From positions 1,484,501 to 1,548,500 of the forward strand of contig JBBMNZ010000026.1 of the NCBI GenBank assembly GCA_037954325.1: 64,000 bases of DNA, read 5' to 3'. The notes under the pieces are model-generated. The model was not told the origin of the DNA and made no database searches. It was given only the letters and a program-made list of their open reading frames with translations. Positions 43,978 through 57,209 of this stretch are shown piece after piece; within the stretch, counting starts at the first letter, position 1, and each line of letters starts with the position of its first letter. This stretch comes from Fistularia commersonii. Lineage: Eukaryota > Chordata > Actinopteri > Syngnathiformes > Fistulariidae. A program made the translations under genes and the position numbers.

Positions 43978-44402
43978 TCCGCACCTGAATTCAAGCCACA
44001 CCGACTAAAAATAACGAAATAAATCTATGTGTCCATAAATAGGCTATGAGATATTTACACTGAAACATTTTTTTTTGACTTGTAATCAAATCCGTACCAC
44101 GTACTGGAAATGCTTTTCGTCCGAACAACGGCTGTAACACGGTTGATTAAAAAAACAAAAAATATAAAAGACAAGGAAAAGTCCATCCATCCATTTTCTG
44201 TCCTTAGCTTCGTCTTCCTCCAGCTGATCGCTAACTTGGTCGTCCTCCTGCGCGCTAAAACCAGGAAAGTCGTCCTCTTGGCTGTCGGAAATGAACGACC
44301 TCGGGATTTCACGCTCATTTCATCGATCCGACGGGACGAGGCTACATGTTTTGGCGGCGTGAAGCTGAAAAAGTAGCGGCTTATCGCCCGGAAATTACGG
44401 TA
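43978..44402 (-). mobile_element. pogo-like 'taccgt...' element, reverse copy
   Basis: Ends 'cgcccggaaattacggta', contains 'acggctgtaacacggttgat', 'ggaaaagtccatccatcc' and 'atgttttggcggcgtgaagc' shared with 31802-32510. Left end truncated within 'ccgcacctgaattcaagcc'. Confidence 0.7.
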
Positions 44403-45164
44403 ATTTGCATTAATTCCACCGATTGTGGTGCTCCAACACTCTGCTGGCAGAAGCGTCTCCATCAGGATGGACAATTTTCCTCCTCTGGATGGGAGTTTGT
44501 TTCCGAACATTTCCAGCCACGATCTGGTCGTCAGATCCGGATCAAATATATTTAACAAACATGTTGTTTTGGCGCCGTTTTTTAAAAGAAACGATCAGGT
44601 CATTACCTCGTTTTTTTTCTTCCTCGCACAAAAGCCGCCTCTTATTAGATATGTATTTTCATTTGAGCATTATCTTTTAAGAAAGGCCGCAAAACAGATA
44701 CTCTTTGTTTGACAGATAAAACGGGGTTGGTAAATATGGCTGTTTTGTTTTAATTCTTTTTTTTTAATTTTCTTGTGCAATCTGGACACCACACTGTAGA
44801 ACCCCGGCCGAGGAACCTCATTTGTTCTTTGACTCCGGTCACAAACAGAATCAATGTTTCCTGTTGAAATCAATGTAAATCCCACTGATCCGTTCTTCGG
44901 CACCAAAAACATGTTGCACTCCTTTGAAACTTTTTTTGTTCATGGCAAAAGTACAGAAAGAAATCAAAAGATAACCTTAATTATTACTGTGTTTCTGCTG
45001 TTCTTTCTCTTGCTGCCAGCACTTGCACTTGGCGTTGCCTTGACTAAATCAGTAAAAGTAAAGCCTTCTGGCATATGAGACCCCCGCTAACGCTAACGCT
45101 ATCTCCAGCAAGCTGTCTCTCATTCATCCAAACACTAACAAAGACTTTTCTTTGTTAGCGTAGC

Positions 45165-45334
45165 CCCCCCCCTTTCGCCACATCAGCCGTCTTTAGCGTA
45201 TCTTTGTTCTTCAGGATGGTACAGATGGTTGACTTAGCCGTGTCGTGGTGCTTGGCGAGATGCGTAGCGCCGACAGCGCTCTCTCGTTTAGCTATCTTTC
45301 CTTCTTCAGGTCGACTGTAAATCTTTACTTCTTC
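45165..45334 (-). pseudogene. Tigger/pogo transposase N-terminal helix-turn-helix fragment
   Basis: The minus strand reads EEVKIYSRPEEGKIAKRES, then GATHLAKHHDTAKSTICTIL and KNKD, a CENP-B N-terminal/psq-type HTH (the AKxHDxxKSTICTILKNKD signature is diagnostic of Tigger/Jerky transposases). It starts without a Met here and runs into a G-run; no DDE domain follows. Different subfamily from the elements at 9427 and 62293. Confidence 0.75.
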
Positions 45335-45639
45335 GTAACGCCTCTAGCACCGGCACATAAGCGCTAGCTTATTGAGAGAAGCACAAAAAAAGCGTAATAA
45401 CAGTAGAACACAACGATGAACAATATAAACAATGTGGAGAGACACGCACGGCTGCTGCTACGCTACAACGCCAAAAACGCAGACGATTTGCATATCAGTG
45501 TGTTTGTGCACCGAGGCTTGATCGCAGCTCGATTCAAAATTTGATTGAAAACAGTGTTTGTAGGCTGATGTGTTTGGAATTAAGGGCGCTCAGAAGCTTA
45601 TATACAACTACTGTGTGTGTTCTTTAGTTCAAAAAAATT

Positions 45640-45767
45640 CAAGTTTTAATATATGTATATATTTGGTGTGTGTATATATATATATATATGTATATATATA
45701 AATGTATATATATGTATATATGTGCATACGCATGTATATATACAGTATGTATATATACACGCACACA

Positions 45768-45806
<39 letters not shown>
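45640..45806. repeat. (TA)/(TATG) and (CA)n compound microsatellite
   Basis: Long alternating tatata/tgtata tract followed by (CA)~18 at 45767-45805. Confidence 0.9.
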
Positions 45807-45808
<2 letters not shown>

Positions 45809-45992
45809 CCTTCTGTTATGAGCCTGTTTGCCAGACAGTCATTAGTTCATAATGACTGGTTACTAGATTAAATCACGATTAATCGAGATAATTCAGTGAT
45901 AAATAAATGAATATATATATATATATATATATATGGAAAACCCCAATATAATACACATATATACATTGCGTATATATGTATATTTGGTTGTA

Positions 45993-46280
45993 TAGAGGAC
46001 TGTCTCAGAAAATTAGAATATTGTGATAAAGTTCTTTATCTTCTGTCATGCAATTACAAAAACAAAAATGTCATACATTCTGGATTCATTACAAATCAAC
46101 TGATATGTTGCAAGCCTTTTATTGTTTTAATATTGCTCATTATGGCTAACAACTTAAGAAAACTCAAAAATCGTATCTCAAAACATTAGAATATCATGAA
46201 AAAATAATTTTGTTTTTTTTATTGCATTACACAAGATAAAGAACTTTATCACGATATTCTAATTTTCTTTGACGGTCCTG
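45993..46280. mobile_element. Mariner-like MITE, 'ctcagaaaattagaatattg' family, copy 1
   Basis: About 48-bp terminal inverted repeats: left 'actgtctcagaaaattagaa' ..., right complement 'caggaccgtcaaagaaaatt'..., both continuing into 'gtgataaagttctttatctt'. TA flanks. No ORF. Second copy at 63111-63370. Confidence 0.88.
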
Positions 46281-48950
46281 TACATAAGCCAGACAGTTAT
46301 CATAGTTAATAATGAATGGTTAGTCGATTAAATTGCAATTAATCTAGATAATTCAAAGTGATTTTTATTTGTAGCGCTGTGTGTGTATATATATACATAC
46401 ACATGCATTAACCAGGATAATCTAGATTAATCTCGATAATTCACAGCGATTTTTATGTACATATATGTCTCCCTTTTTTATGAGGTCTCCCACAATCCGG
46501 GATATTTTCTGTTTTTGAAACACGTCCATTTCGAAGCCTTTAATTCCTCGAACTGCTCTGACATTTTCCCCAGAAGGGATGATGTGAGAACCAGAGCCAG
46601 AATCCTGTATTATTTTTTCCTGGGAATTTCTGAATTGGTAATTTACCGCCTCGGTATGGAGTGGAATTACGTCTGGGAGGAGGAAAGGTTTTCCCAGTAA
46701 TTGAGCGAGAACTGGGGTTTTGCAATATTTGGAGGAAATGACCGTCGTAATGTTAAAATGGGCTTCTCATCGTGGATGGATTATTACCATTTACTCCGGT
46801 ATTTAAAACCACTGCTTCCCCCGATGTTATGAGAACATTTTCAGGAAAAAAAAAAAAAAAAGCTTCAACCTTTAGAATGAATACAACCTTTTGTTTTCCT
46901 CCGTTGAAATTCAGCCTTTTTGTGACTTTCCTGCAGAATGACAGGAATGTTTTTTGCGACTTGTCGCCCAGAAGATCGCTGCGAGAGTTAGCATTTTATT
47001 CATCTTTCTTTCACATTTTCTTGGTGTTTTGGTTTATTTTTAATTGTTTTTCTGGCAAAAAAAAACACTTCACTGCGTGTTTGGTGAGAACCTGGGAATT
47101 GAACCAGCAACCTTCTTGCATCTATTTTCCTCCGTGGAAAAACGGAATTTTTGATGTAATTTTACGAAAATTTTACGTAAAATTTTATGAAAGTTTTACA
47201 AAAATTCAAAAGCGGCGCCGACCTCATTTCTCCCGGGGAACCCCAAATTATTTCTGTCTAGGTCGGCGCCCTGACCTCTCACCGGCGCTTTCACACACAG
47301 GTTAGAGAGACGAGTGGATTGCCGCACGGGAAAGGGGAGAAAAGAACTTCAATGGAATTTTAATTTAGTTTATTAATTTATGCAAACGAGGCGGAGCGGC
47401 TGTTTGAATTGGAGTGTTAAATTGCTTACCCAAGCATTGCCATGTAGGCTGTATGTAAATGCAGGTGTGTGTGCTAATTGAAATTCAATATCCTTCTCGT
47501 CAGCAAGGGTTGCCGGCCCTCTCCATCGAGCCGCCCTCCTCCTCCTCCTCTTCTTCTTCTTCTCTTCCTCTAACCAACGCTCGTTTGCCCTCCAACCTCA
47601 CCTAAGTTGGTCTTTAATTTGAAAGTAAGCGCATTAACTTTTTCCAAGCAGGAGGAAGATAGAGTACCCGGCGCTGACAAATGAATAAATGGCGGGATAA
47701 ATAACGCTCTTTCCCTTCCCCTCGCACGAACACACGGACGTAAACACACAAACAAACAGGGGTCGGGATCGATAAACAGCGGTATTGAGGCATCTCTGGA
47801 GGTCTGTGTGTGGCTCGGGGAGATGCTTGATTTATTTGTTCTTAGCGAGAGTGCTTACCCTCAGGCCGGCTCGTCTCGGCGCCACCGCGCTCGCCATTAT
47901 CCGCGTTCGGCCTTCCTGGCGAGGATAAGCCTCTCGGACGCCCTCACCTTCCGCGACATCGGGCTCGGCCTCGTAGGGATATCGACCCATCGCCGTTTAT
48001 CCAAATGCGATGAACGTTTTAAGTACGCGCCGGATGATGGACACTAATAATCCCCGATGTTGTCTTCGGCGTCCGCCGGGCTCGTCGGACGGTCTTTTTT
48101 TTTTTTTTTTGTTTTTTTCTTTTATCGAGTTGCTCCGCAAGAGCGGCCTCGGAATGCGTTATTTTAGGGAACAAATCGAGCGCGGCGAATTTCAGCCATT
48201 CGAGATGGTGATTTTCTGAAATTGGTTACTTGTTATTGCTGGAAAATTTAATGCTGTTTTTTTTATGCATTGTAGATCTTTAATGCTTTTTGTGATTTCC
48301 CTTGTAATTTTCTTGTAGTTGCTGCTATTTTTCATTATTATATCTTTTTCTTAATTTTTCTTCTCTGTTTTTGCTGATTTATTTTAATTTTTTTCTTATA
48401 ATTTTTTAGAATTTGTCGCTGTATTTTTATTATTTTGATGATTATTGTGATTTGCAATATTCTATTATTATTTTTATTTTTATTTGGTGTATTTCAGGGT
48501 TTTTTTTAAACGTTTTTTTGTGATTTCCAATTTTCTAGTAATTGCTGTTGGACTTTATATTATCATTATTATTATTGTTATTATCATTTATATTTCTATG
48601 TAATTGTTTTTCTGTAAGGTGATTTTTCAGTAACCAAGAAAATTATGAATATCAATCGAGATTTTTTTTTGGAAAAGATAGCATTTTCTGGACGTAAACT
48701 ATAAAAACAAGGTAGAAAGTCAATGATAAGAAAAGCAGACAGAATTAAATATATGTTGACACTCAGACCAAGGTTATTGTTTCTTCAACATCAGGGTTAT
48801 ATTTCAAATTACACATTACATATCCGTCTTTATATATTTTCTTGAATAATATTTATGCCTCCTTTTCTCCAAGCTGAGCTTTTCAATATCGAAAAACAGC
48901 TAAGCGAGCAACCAAAACTAAACCGAGGGGATAAAGGGATGGTGATCAGA
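46281..48950. other. Intronic stretch, one candidate non-coding element
   Basis: Segment 47340-47500 ('ttaatttagtttattaattt', 'gctaattgaaattcaatat', 'gtaggctgtatgtaaatgca') reads like a conserved non-coding element. 46840-47310 and 48100-48950 are AT-rich and unassigned; reversed dispersed-repeat text at 47090-47120. Confidence 0.35.
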
Positions 48951-48954
48951 AGGA

Positions 48955-49480
48955 ATGGAAAGGTTTTAGAGCAATGTAATTACTTGCTAATTAAAATGTA
49001 TTTTATTTTTGTTTGATCATTTTTAAATTTTATTCATATGGCAATTTTGGAACATCTAGATAAAACATGTTAAAATATTTCTGTTGCTTTTTTTAAAGGA
49101 TGACAGCATTTTTTGGCTTGTTGCTGGCGAATCATTTAAATTCAGCTTTTTTCTTTTTCAATAAATACAACTCAAATAGACATTGAGTATTTTTCTTAAA
49201 AGTAATCTTCAACCCAACATGTTTTTTTTTTTTCCAGAGTTCAAAATATTTTGTTGCATTCGGAAATTTCATTTAGTTTTCTCTGCAATTGTTCACTGAT
49301 TTAAAAAGAAAAAAAAAAAAAAAAATGCACATTTTTGGTTTATTCATAATATAAGCAGAAAAAAAAAACAAAAAAAACCTATATGCCATATGAATTTATT
49401 TTGAATTTCAAGAGGGTTGTTTGGCTCCCGGTGATTTCTTTCCAAATGGCTCTTTCAGTGTTCGGGGTCGGCGACCCCTG
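48955..49480. mobile_element. hAT-like element, right-end copy
   Basis: Right end 'aatggctctttcagtgttcg' and 'gggtcggcgacccctg'. Interior blocks 'gacattgagtatttttctta' and 'tttttccagagttcaa' match 56398-57209. Left terminus not identified. Confidence 0.65.
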
Positions 49481-51690
49481 AACTCGAGGAGGCGGAGCTT
49501 TATGGACGTATTACAACAAGATGTAAGATGGTCGCGATCGTCTTCACCCGATCCGGTTTGCTCTTCTTCCACATCACGTTCACGCCAGAACACCGTCATT
49601 CCCACATTTCCAAACACTTCCACGGCGAATGAACGTTCGGTCCTCGAATACGGACGTGTTATTTCTTTTTCTTCCCCCTCCGCCGCCAGACTGACAATAG
49701 GGCCCGTTAATATTCAGGAGGATCCAAAGTTAAAGGACCTGGCTCTTGGCACTCGGCGGCTCAAAGACATTGAAAGGTGGCGAGACAAAAGAAGCGAGGG
49801 ACGGCGCTGCGAGCTAACCTTCCCCCAGGGCTCTCAGGGGTTGATTTTTGTGTCGCTCTCCTCTGCGCCTCTGCTCCCCTTTGCTCTCGTCTGCCCTTCT
49901 TGTCTCGCTATTGCCCTAAGACAGGAAGCCAAGCTGTCCCCGGCAAGCCGGAGACCTGTTTGAATTTACCCCCCCCCCCCTCTGCAGTTGCGACCTCGTC
50001 GACTTGTTTGTTTTTGCTCAACTCCGTCCGTCTTTCAAAATCGAAGTTTCCCGGCGCAGAACTTTTAATGAAGGCCTTTACGCGTCGTCCGGGTTCGGAG
50101 AGAGACTCGGCGGCGCCCGGGTTTAAACCCGAATCGCGGTTTCGGGGGGCCGATCGCGCCGTCAAATGATCGACACCGACGGTCCGGGAAAGCGAGATCG
50201 CAACAAATCGGACTTGTTCTCCAGTCGGCGAATTTCCTTGTTTTTTTTTTTTTCCCCCGTAACATCCGTGGAAACTCTCAACTCTGCCAAACTTTTAAAC
50301 CGCCGCCGCCAAGTGTTCGCACCATAATAACTGATTTATTAAATAGGTGCTGATTTATAAATAGCTGTTTTTGTGACTTATGTGCTGATGCTGTACCAAC
50401 ACCCGACAACAGCATTTGTTAATATTCATTGCAGTGAACCCTCCGGGGCTGGGAGGAAGTATGACTCACGTGTGTTGGGAACAGAGGAAGCGGCGGCTTG
50501 AAGTTTTTCTTGGGACAGAATTTTAAGGAGGCGGGGGGATGTAATTTGGGCGGGGGGGGGGGAATTGTTAAGACCCGAACCTGCCCAAACCTCACCCAAA
50601 CAGAGAAGGAAATACTTTTACATTTGCCGCTAATCTAAAACCGCTTTTGGCGGAAGCGTGGACAAATAACTGGCTAGGAGGGAAAAAAAGAAAAACACTC
50701 CCATTGCATATTTTATTGTCCATTGCGGTCGACATAAAAGTTATATAAGGTTCACCCGCCGCTTCGGCCCGGGGCGCCGTTCATCCCTCCGGCTATGTTT
50801 AGGCGTGGATAAACAAGAAATACAGCTGTGGGGGGAACAAGAAGTTCTGCTCAATGCTCACTTCATCAAGTCGCATTGCAAAGCCTCTATTTGTAGAAGT
50901 GGCCGATCCGAAAGAGGAGTTCACACGCCCCAGCGAAACCGATTCGATACGATCCCATTTGCCATGTCTTGGCTCCGGTACCTCTCGTGGATCAGTCCTT
51001 TAAGGCGAACCAAACAAATAAATAAACCAAATAGATTTTTTTTTTTTTTTTTTTTTAAAAAAAAAGGAGTCTTTTCTGCTCGGAATCAGAGCAGCCTTTG
51101 GATACATGGCTTCTAAATTCTTAGGTTGGACTCTGAATCTACATGTCTCAAGTGGGCCCCTCCTGCAGGGCTGCCAAATGAAGGCGGCACGATGCTGCTG
51201 TTGGACCGGACAGCGGGATGGTCTGATGAGCTGTGCTCCCCATCCATAGATTCTATTTAGCAGCGCTGCACAAAAAAAACAAAAAAAAAACAAAACCCTT
51301 GCAATTCAACCAAAGTACTTGTCTTGGACTCAGAGAGACGTTTTTGTCATTCAGAGGTAAAGCAGCAAAGTACTAGAACGTGGAACACTGAAAGTGACCT
51401 TGAGAGTGAACAAAAGTGTTGCTATAGATAGGAAGTACTTGAAAAGGTATGCAAGCGTACACGGTGACATGGTGTTCGGAGAAGATGCGGTGTTAGCAGC
51501 ATGTTCCACTTCGAGTTCGGCAGTTCTGCGGGTTGGAGGAGCTGCTGCAGAACCCGGTGGTCCTCATAGGAGGATGCGTGGGGTCACCGGTGACGCCCCC
51601 GGGCTCGGTGCAACCAAGCATACATGTCCAAATGTACTGTCACCTCGCCTGTAGTACGATTCTTCTATCATGTCAACGGGACATAGTGAA
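49481..51690. other. Intronic stretch, one candidate non-coding element
   Basis: 50300-50480 ('actgatttattaaataggtg', 'ctgatttataaatagctgtt', 'gttaatattcattgcagtga') looks like a conserved non-coding element; G11 run at 50552-50562; no gene seen. Confidence 0.35.
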
Positions 51691-51819
51691 TTTTAAGGCA
51701 ACCCAGTAATTAAAAACTTACTTTTAAATCAGTGACCCAATATTCTATCCCTACCTTGGTGGTACTGTCCCCGAGCAGACACCCTAAAGGGGTTCCTTGA
51801 TAGTCCAGTCAGATTTTAT

Positions 51820-51995
51820 TTCCAGGTTGCCAAATCACAACCCGGTTGTCTGATGGCCCCTTCCGTGCAGAGCACATCTGGACCAAGATGATCTACAGAA
51901 ACCCAACAATCGCCCAAGGAAACAGTTCCTTGGACAGATCCAAGCCTAATCTGGGTGGCCTTCCGCCTCGACCAGTCTTTGTAAGATAGAAAGCA
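51820..51995 (-). repeat. Retroposon tail fragment (reverse)
   Basis: 'ccaagatgatctacagaaac', 'ccttccgcctcgaccag' are the complement of the family at 870-1085 and 3860-4015. Confidence 0.45.
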
Positions 51996-52079
51996 GGAGT
52001 GCGATAGAGATGGCGAACATCTGAGGGTTGGCAGGGACACAAAAGATCTCTTGGTAATAATAATAACGGTAGCGCTAAC

Positions 52080-55022
52080 ATTCACATGCTAATAGCTAAT
52101 AGCTTTGATGCCTGCCTTCCAGTGCCGTCCAATGGATTTCAGTGAGACAAGTTGTGTGTGTGTCATTTGAGCTCCTCTTTATGACAGTGTTTATTTTATA
52201 GGTGACTTTTTAAGTGTCTCCTGTATCGGAGGCTCGGTGTAACGCCGATTTAATATCCTGTTTAGATGCCCAATTAGATTTGTAATTGCTCCTCAGGCAT
52301 CATCGCGTCCGAATCGGCCGAGTTCATTAATGCGGCGGGACTCGGGCGTTTGCGTCCAGCAGTGCAGTAAAAATGAAATTAAACCCGTAACGGAGCGCTT
52401 GGAACAACTCCAGTCGGTGCGCTCGTGACTCCGGCGAGGAGCCCGACGCCACGGCGGCGCGCTCGCAGTGGCCGGCGTTTTTCAGATTCGCGTTGATTCG
52501 GTTTTCCGACCCGATCGTTTGGTGGCTTTTTTTTATACTTCCTGTCATCGTGGCTTCTCGCCGCCGTCCGTCATCGCAAAGATGCCGCTGTTGAACCTGC
52601 TGCTCCAGGTTTGGTCTGCGAGTCCAAGAGGAGACCCAGATGTGCAGACGGCGTCTCGGACCCGGCGCAATGCGGTCATGCATTCCTGGGACGCGCCGGA
52701 GAAACACCTGCATCTGCCGCGCTCTGCTCTGTTATTCCACCCCCCTCTTGAATCGCCCCTTTCACCCGCCGCCACGTCACCTCTGGTTTGCATGGAAGCC
52801 CAGGTGCTTCAGGCTCCGCCGTCAACGCGCTAACGCACTTTAGCACTGGCGGGGTCCGCCGACAAAGACAAAGGCTGCGTTCACCCTGGCGGCTGCGCGG
52901 ATTGGATTCACGTGCGAGCCCGCCAGTTAAGTCACGCTTTGGAGCGCGGTAATGGACACGTTTTGGGTGAAAACTCAAACAAAGGGTGGTTTAAAAGCTC
53001 GTGATTCATGACACATGCGTACGCGCCGCTTTACTTTTATGCGCCGTGGCTCTCGGTGATTTACTCCGCGCGGCGAGGACGTCGTCGCCGCAGGTTGTTT
53101 CTGGCAGCTGTTCAGCCGCTCCTTATGCATTGTTTTCTCCAATCGGGGCTCTCGAGCAGGAAGCGGCGGGCTAATTTGTCGCGACCCCGTGATGCGACGC
53201 GCCCCGAGTTCGCCTCGCGCGCACGTGTTTGTCTGGCTCGCAGATGATTACGGGACATAAACAAATAAATGGCTGAATAATTCTTTGAAGCCCCTTGTCA
53301 TCTGTTGTGGTGCCAGATAACGTCGGCTCTCCCAGAAGGGACGAATTATATCGATCCGGACCTCGTTCTATTTCCCCAAGTGTGTTTCTCGCTGTCACGG
53401 CTTGGCGGCGGCGGCGGCGGGTGGGGGGTGAAATTCATTCTTCTCCGCTCCTTAAGATGTTACATGGAAAACATATTTATTTTGATCAAAGATCAGAGAA
53501 GTTGTCTCGGATGTTCGGCCCCATTGTTTCGTTGTTTTTGATTCGAGCCTGTCGAAAATCACGGCGGATTAGAGCTCTGGTGCATCTGTGTCGGAGGAGG
53601 TCCTCCAGGCTCGAGATGCACGGAAGAGATCCCAGCCTTCTCGCCGATGTGCGCGAATTAACAAATTCCTCTCGTCGCTGTAGCGGACCGAACGCCACGC
53701 TAACGCTAACCGCCCCTTTTTGCACGGAAAGGTCAACAAACGCATCGGCTTTGCCGTCGTGTTGTCGCGCCATCGCACGAAACAATAACAAGAAAAACGA
53801 TAATAAAAACAGACGGGTCCTGCACTTGGAAATAACGTGGCATTACAGTGATCGGCGAGGGGGCCACGGCTGATTTGTCATCTGGGATCTGTTTTAGCGC
53901 TCCCTACAAGATGGATGGAACCCGCGTTCGCTCGCCAGCTCGATTTATGTCCCCGTTTTCCCTGGAAATGAGCTTCATATGTAGCCCCGTCTGAAAGCGC
54001 TCATTTGCCCGTAGACAATTCCCCAGTAAGTATTCGCCGCCTTTTCTTCTTTTACGACGTCTCGACGTATTTCACCGCGGGAGGCCGGTGGCCTTCGGCC
54101 CGCCTCGTCTCGCTAACAGGTGTGATTTTCCAGCGGGGCGCTAGCGGTGTTAGCTTTAACGTCACGTGTGCTTCTCTGTTTACGTTCACGCAGCTGCGCT
54201 CGCTCTGGTCCGGCGAGGCGTATTTTAGCGCGGGTCGGGCCGAGGGGAACCGCTGCCGCATCCATTACAGGCACCCATCAACCCGGCTCAGCTCGGGAAG
54301 CTGTCCTTCCAAGGTTCCTCCTGCATTCATTCCTTCCACGCTACAAATAAAACGTTGCCTGCCACGTATTGATTTTCCCTTCGCTCCCTCACAAACAAAT
54401 GGCAGCGGTGAATGGCGCCGCTGACTTTTCCTGCACCTGTTTTTGTTCTTTAATGCGGCGACTGACGAATGGAAAAGGCCGGGATATCATCGGCGGCCGC
54501 GCATCATGGAAACGCTATTGATCGATCCGCGCGACGGGTTGATCTATAAGGGTCCATAAGGAGAAGCAGAAGTGGCCGGACTGAGCCGGCAGAGCTTTTA
54601 TCCGGGCACTTCTGCTTATATTCATTCGTTTTGTGGAGAGCAGAGAGGCTGCCTGGATGAGGGATCTTTATTTTGAGCGACCAGCCTTCCCTCCCCCTCA
54701 ACCCTCAACCCTCAAGGACGACAGCGCTGTTTCTTTCCGTTCAGTCGCAGGGCAGCTCACGAAACGCCGATTGCGTTTCTCCCGAGGCCGGCTCTTGGTT
54801 CCGGTCACTTTCTACGATGCGCCAGTGTTGTCGTTCCATCCCGCTTTGTTAACCTTCTCGAAACCACTGTGGTTTCATGAGGAGCATCGGTTCCTATCTC
54901 TGCAGGTTAGACGGTTGGATTGGTCTGGACCATCGGTTGACATTGCGGCGATTTTACACAAAGCAGCAGAAAAGACTAAAAATTAAAACATGGTAGGAGT
55001 GATATTTTTCAAAACATTAATT
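52080..55022. other. Intronic stretch, no gene seen
   Basis: 52100-52330 has 'gcccaattagatttgtaatt' and 'tgtttattttataggtgac', possibly regulatory. The rest is CpG-rich with long but domainless open frames (52327-54990). Confidence 0.35.
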
Positions 55023-55860
55023 CTTCTTCTTCTTTTCCTTTTGGCTTTTCCCATCAGGGGTCTCCACAGCCAATCCACCTTCTCCATCTAACCCTATTCT
55101 CTGTATCCTCCTCTCTCACACCAACTACCTTTATATCCTCTCTCACGACGTCCATCAGTCTTCTCTTTGGTCTTCCTCTAGACCTCCTACCTGGCGGCTT
55201 CACCTTCAGCTACCCAGATCTTCACCCTAGTAGGGACATGATCAGAGGAACGTTCATATCCAGACCATCTCAGTCATCACTTTGTCTCGGTCATACATGT
55301 CCTGCACCATTGTGACAAAAAGTATTTTTTCCCTTTGGGCTTTTCCTTTCAGGGGTCTCCACAGCCAATCAACCTTCTCCATCTAACCCTATTCTCTGGA
55401 TCCTCCTCTCTCACACCAACTACCTTCATATCCTCTCTCACGACGTCCATCAGTCTTCTCTTTAGTCTTCCTCTAGACCTCCTGCCTGGCAGCTTCACCT
55501 TCAGCTATCCAGATCTTCACCCTGGTAGGAACATGGACAGAGGAACGTTCATATCCAGACCATCTGAGTCATCACTTTGTCTCGGTCATACATGTCTTGC
55601 ACCCCTGTGACAAAGTCTTCTTTTCTTTTTGGCTTTTCCTTTCAGGGGTCTCCACAGCCAATCAACCTTCTCCATCTAACCCTATTCTCTGGATCCTATC
55701 TCACACCTTCATATCCTCTCTCACTACATCCATAAATCTTCTCTTTGGTTTTCCTCTAGACCTCCAATTCCAGCATCCTCTTCTTCCATCTCTTCGTACC
55801 CCTGGCACTTTTCTCCCCCCCTTTCCAACCAGCTTGAATCCATTTCTTTACCTCATCAAC
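55023..55860 (-). repeat. Tandem array of RTE-type LINE tails (three units, ~294 bp)
   Basis: 'ggcttttcc' starts units at about 55043, 55338 and 55631. Units 1 and 2 are near-identical through 'agaggaacgttcatatccag', 'catcactttgtctcggtca' and 'tacatgtc(c/t)tgcacc', the last being an RT-domain piece also seen near 10700. Unit 3 diverges after 'tagacctccaattccagcat'. This is a composite unit amplified in tandem. Confidence 0.85.
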
Positions 55861-55919
55861 AAAGGTAATAATGCTAACAACAATGCTAATAATAGCAAGG
55901 CTAGTGCTTGTGAATGCGA

Positions 55920-56040
55920 GAGCGGACGGTTGTATGTTTCCGTATGACGTGAACGAGAGGGTGAATGGCTGCACGTCTCTCCATATGGCGTGTTGGACAG
56001 GTGACCGGTCCAAGGTGAATGTAGATAATTAAGGAATGAA
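55920..56040 (+). repeat. Teleost dispersed repeat fragment
   Basis: 'gtgaacgagagggtgaatgg', 'ctgcacgtctctccatatgg' and 'acaggtgaccggtccaaggt'. Confidence 0.6.
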
Positions 56041-56397
56041 TGAGAAACAATAAGAATAGTAACAATAATAGAGCTGTACGTTTGGGGAAACAGTCATTTT
56101 CTTAAAGCGGCGCGGACTCGAGCACAACGGCTGTAAATCTGCGTTGGGTTTCAAGCGGAGCGCATCACAACACGCTGGGTCGCGTTAACCGAGCGCAATG
56201 TGGTCACCAGAGCTCTCGGTCACATCAGAGATCTTTTCCGATCAGCGTGGTGATCGGAGACAGATCAAACACGCGAGATATTTGGAAGAGCGAATAAAAA
56301 ATAACTAAAACAATCATAAATTTCTACATGGCGTGTGAATGGTTGGATGAATGACTCTTTTGAGGCCGTCCTGAACGTCGGTCTGTCCTTCCCAGCC

Positions 56398-57209
56398 CAG
56401 GGGTCGGCAACCCGCTGCTCTTTGAAAAGTATTTAATGAAAATACATTAAATTTTAGTTGGTTCATTTTTAAAATGACATTTTAAATGTGAAGATCTTGT
56501 AACATCTAAATACATCATGTTAAAAAATTTAACTCCTTTTTGGTTTGCTGCCAGTGGAGCATTCAAGTTTGGCTTTTTTTTTCTCATAAATACAAGGACG
56601 TTGAGTATTTTGCTTAAAAGTAACTTTTTTTTCCAGAGTTCAACAGGTTTTGTCACATGCAGAATGTAAGTTCCTCTTTTTTTTTGCAATTGTTCATTGA
56701 TAAAAAAAGAAATGTAACACATTTTGTTAATACAGAACATAAAGGCAAAAAAAAATTAGAATAATAAGCAATAAGAACAACTTTATTTATACTGAAGGAA
56801 ATAGTTGCGCCAGTTACAGTAAAAATATAGCAATAATAAATAATAGTAGAAAAAAAAGAAATAGTAGAGAAAAAGGGAGACTAAGAAATACAAATAAAGT
56901 ATAAAGTGTCTTAAGTAACAAGTGAAAACTGTAAAGTGTCTTAAGTAACAAGTGAAACATAAAGAGTGCAAAAGGGTATGAAAAAATAATGTACATGTAG
57001 CTGTTCTGAAATATTGCACAGTTATGAACATATATACAGATAAATTATTACATTTTAAATTATTACAATTTACGGTAAGTGGCTGAGTTTTTTTTTTTTT
57101 AAATTTTTTTAAATTTTAGAATGAATTAATTTTAATTCATTTTAACATTTTTACTACGAGGAAACGGGCCCGAATGGCTCTTTGAGCGGGAAAGGTTGCC
57201 AGACCCCCG
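56398..57209. mobile_element. hAT-like element with LINE-tail insertion
   Basis: Left end CAGGGGTCGGCAACCCGC; right end 'gaatggctctttgagcggga' and 'aaggttgccagacccccgg'. Interior is interrupted at ~56765-57050 by a retroposon tail. Confidence 0.7.
56765..57050. repeat. LINE-tail type repeat, 'gaacaactttatt' copy 1
   Basis: 'agaacaactttatttatact', 'gaaggaaatagttgcgcc' and 'aataataaataatagtaga' match 59607-59790. Contains a duplicated 'aaagtgtcttaagtaacaag' (56905-56955). Confidence 0.65.

Noticed and set aside
44854..45078. Small frame with a hydrophobic segment (ITLIITVFLLFFLLLPALAL)
   Set aside because: Could mimic a membrane protein, but it lacks a homologue, a promoter or exon context.
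52327..54990. Series of 80-190-codon open frames in CpG-rich intron
   Set aside because: Both strands are open, no recognisable domains, and no consistent splice structure.
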